A stretch of DNA of 64,000 bases from Streptomyces abikoensis. Its GTDB lineage: Bacteria > Actinomycetota > Actinomycetes > Streptomycetales > Streptomycetaceae. The notes below the pieces were generated by a model, which saw only the letters and a program-made list of their open reading frames with translations, was not told the origin of the DNA and made no database searches. The stretch is from positions 992,001 to 1,056,000 of the forward strand of contig NZ_BMRT01000001.1 in the NCBI RefSeq assembly GCF_014648775.1, written 5' to 3'. The position numbers and the translations under genes are program-made. Shown in pieces: positions 62,759 through 64,000 of this stretch; position 1 is the first letter of the stretch, and every line of letters starts with the position of its first letter.

Positions 62759-64000
62759 TTACGGGAGGTACTGGCAGGTGGTGCGGGGCACGTAGCGGCC
62801 GTGGCCCGCCCGGCCGGTGAACTTCCGTCGGTCGATGACGGTTTCGCCGCGCGAGAGGACGGTCTCCACCTGCCCGGTGATCTGTTTGCCCTCGTAGGCC
62901 GAGTAGTCGACGTTCATGTGGTGGGTGGACGCGGAGAGCGTCTGCCGCGCGTGGGGGTCGTAGACGACGATGTCGGCGTCGGCGCCGGGGGCGATGGTGC
63001 CCTTGTGCGGGGCGAGGCCGAACATCCGGGCGGGCGCGGCGCAGGCGATCTCGATCCAGCGGCGGCGGGAGATGTGGCCGTCGACGACGGCCTGGTGGAG
63101 GAGGTCCATGCGGTTCTCCACGCCGGGCAGCCCGTTGGGGATCTTCGAGAAGTCGCCCCGGCCCAGCTCCTTCTGGCCGGAGAAGCAGAAGGGGCAGTGG
63201 TCGGTGGAGACGACCTGGAGGTCGTCGGTGCGCAGCCCGCGCCAGAGCGCGGCCTGGTGCTCGCGCGGCCGAAGCGGCGTGGAGCAGACGTACTTGGCGC
63301 CCTCGAAGCCCGGTTCGGCGAGGTTGTCGGTGGAGAGGAAGAGGTACTGCGGGCAGGTCTCGCCGAAGACCGGGAGGCCCTTGTCGCGGGCCTGGGCGAG
63401 CTCGGCGACGGCCTCCTCGGCCGAGACGTGCACGACGTACAGGGGGCTGCCGGCGACCCGGGCGAGCTGGATCGCCCGGTGGGTGGCCTCGGCCTCCAGC
63501 AGGGCCCTGCGGACCTCGCCGTGGTAGCGCGGATCGGTCTTCCCCGCCGCCAGGGCCTGTTCGACTAGGACGTCGATGGCGATGCCGTTCTCGGCGTGCA
63601 TCATGATCAGCCCGCCGTTGCCGGCGGCCCGCTGCATCGCGCGCAGGATCTGCCCGTCGTCGCTGTAGAAGACGCCCGGGTAGGCCATGAACAGCTTGAA
63701 GGACGTCACGCCCTCCCCCACCAGCAGGTCCATCTCCTTGAGCGAGCTCTCGTGCACATCGGAGAGGATCATGTGGAAGGCGTAGTCGACGGCGCACCGG
63801 CCCTCCGCCTTGGCGTGCCAGGCGTCCAGGCCCTCGCGCAGGGCCTGGCCCTTCGACTGGACGGCGAAGTCGACGACCGTCGTCGTGCCGCCCCAGGCGG
63901 CGGCGCGGGTGCCGGTCTCGAAGGTGTCCGAGGAGGAGGTGCCGCCGAAGGGGAGCTCGAAGTGGGTGTGGGCGTCGACGCCGCCGGGGATGACGTACTT
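62759..64000 (-). CDS. dihydropyrimidinase (hydantoinase), N-terminus off the right edge
   Basis: 413 residues are visible; the frame is open to the window end, so about 60 N-terminal residues are missing. The first metal ligands are in GGVDAHTHFELPFGG, the carboxylated Lys in VTSFKLFMAYPG, and later His ligands in MHAENG and VVHVSAE; STDHCPFCF holds the last Asp/His. It opens the ring of dihydropyrimidines or hydantoins. Transcribed toward, and probably with, the LLM oxidoreductase gene. Confidence 0.93.
   Translation of the reverse strand, partial: KYVIPGGVDAHTHFELPFGGTSSSDTFETGTRAAAWGGTTTVVDFAVQSKGQALREGLDAWHAKAEGRCAVDYAFHMILSDVHESSLKEMDLLVGEGVTSFKLFMAYPGVFYSDDGQILRAMQRAAGNGGLIMMHAENGIAIDVLVEQALAAGKTDPRYHGEVRRALLEAEATHRAIQLARVAGSPLYVVHVSAEEAVAELAQARDKGLPVFGETCPQYLFLSTDNLAEPGFEGAKYVCSTPLRPREHQAALWRGLRTDDLQVVSTDHCPFCFSGQKELGRGDFSKIPNGLPGVENRMDLLHQAVVDGHISRRRWIEIACAAPARMFGLAPHKGTIAPGADADIVVYDPHARQTLSASTHHMNVDYSAYEGKQITGQVETVLSRGETVIDRRKFTGRAGHGRYVPRTTCQYLP

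Overview
The window is high-GC actinobacterial DNA, almost certainly a Streptomyces chromosome. The evidence is very GC-rich third codon positions, frequent GTG and TTG starts behind GGAGG-type ribosome binding sites, stop/start overlaps of the ATGA/GTGA type, IdeR/DmdR-type iron boxes, promoters of the TTGACA-N17-TAGGTT kind, and two copies of a GC-rich intergenic repeat familiar from Streptomyces genomes. No rRNA, tRNA, CRISPR array, insertion sequence or prophage was seen.

Layout. 1-9.5 kb: mixed genes (end of a CoA-transferase, a DUF5107 protein, a TetR regulator with a perfect operator, two-domain and single-domain enzymes, an RCC1-like propeller) and an aminotransferase-fold protein that contains no lysine at all. 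9.9-18.8 kb: a catecholate siderophore locus. Seven leftward genes (dhbA, dhbC, dhbE, dhbB, a free aryl carrier protein, an NRPS with a sound condensation domain but a decayed adenylation domain, and a phosphopantetheinyl transferase) face a rightward iron ABC ATPase, and each direction has its own iron box. 18.8-30.1 kb: peptidases, methyltransferases, a PAS-GAF-SpoIIE-HATPase phosphatase, an MFS exporter fused to three beta-sandwich repeats, and small enzymes. 30.4-39.6 kb: a rightward ethylmalonyl-CoA pathway cluster (tandem 3-hydroxyacyl-CoA dehydrogenase, TetR, crotonyl-CoA carboxylase/reductase, ethylmalonyl-CoA mutase, malyl-CoA lyase, mesaconyl-CoA hydratase, acyl-CoA dehydrogenase). 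39.8-41.3 kb: psd-pssA for phosphatidylethanolamine synthesis, closed by two strong hairpins.

41.5-45.7 kb holds glycerate kinase and then a small terpenoid locus: cis-prenyltransferase, class I terpene synthase and Rieske oxygenase on one strand. 46-50.7 kb: BCCT transporter, sirtuin, and an alkylation-repair pair (Ada-AlkA fusion and Ogt). 50.7-54.6 kb: a helix-turn-helix/Clp-N pair behind a textbook leaderless promoter, then a chorismate lyase-like / acyl-CoA ligase / SDR operon that looks like a 4-hydroxybenzoate-type module. 54.6-64 kb: a phytoene-desaturase-like oxidoreductase, inositol monophosphatase, gamma-glutamyltransferase, lipoate-protein ligase, a secreted lectin/pore-former-like protein, and an F420-type LLM oxidoreductase next to a dihydropyrimidinase that runs off the right end.

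The best candidates for undescribed biology are the minimal catechol NRPS whose adenylation domain is decayed, the cis-prenyltransferase/terpene synthase/Rieske locus, the chorismate lyase/ligase/SDR operon, the lysine-free aminotransferase homologue, and the secreted 516-residue protein. Functions are read from motifs by eye; no database search was run.
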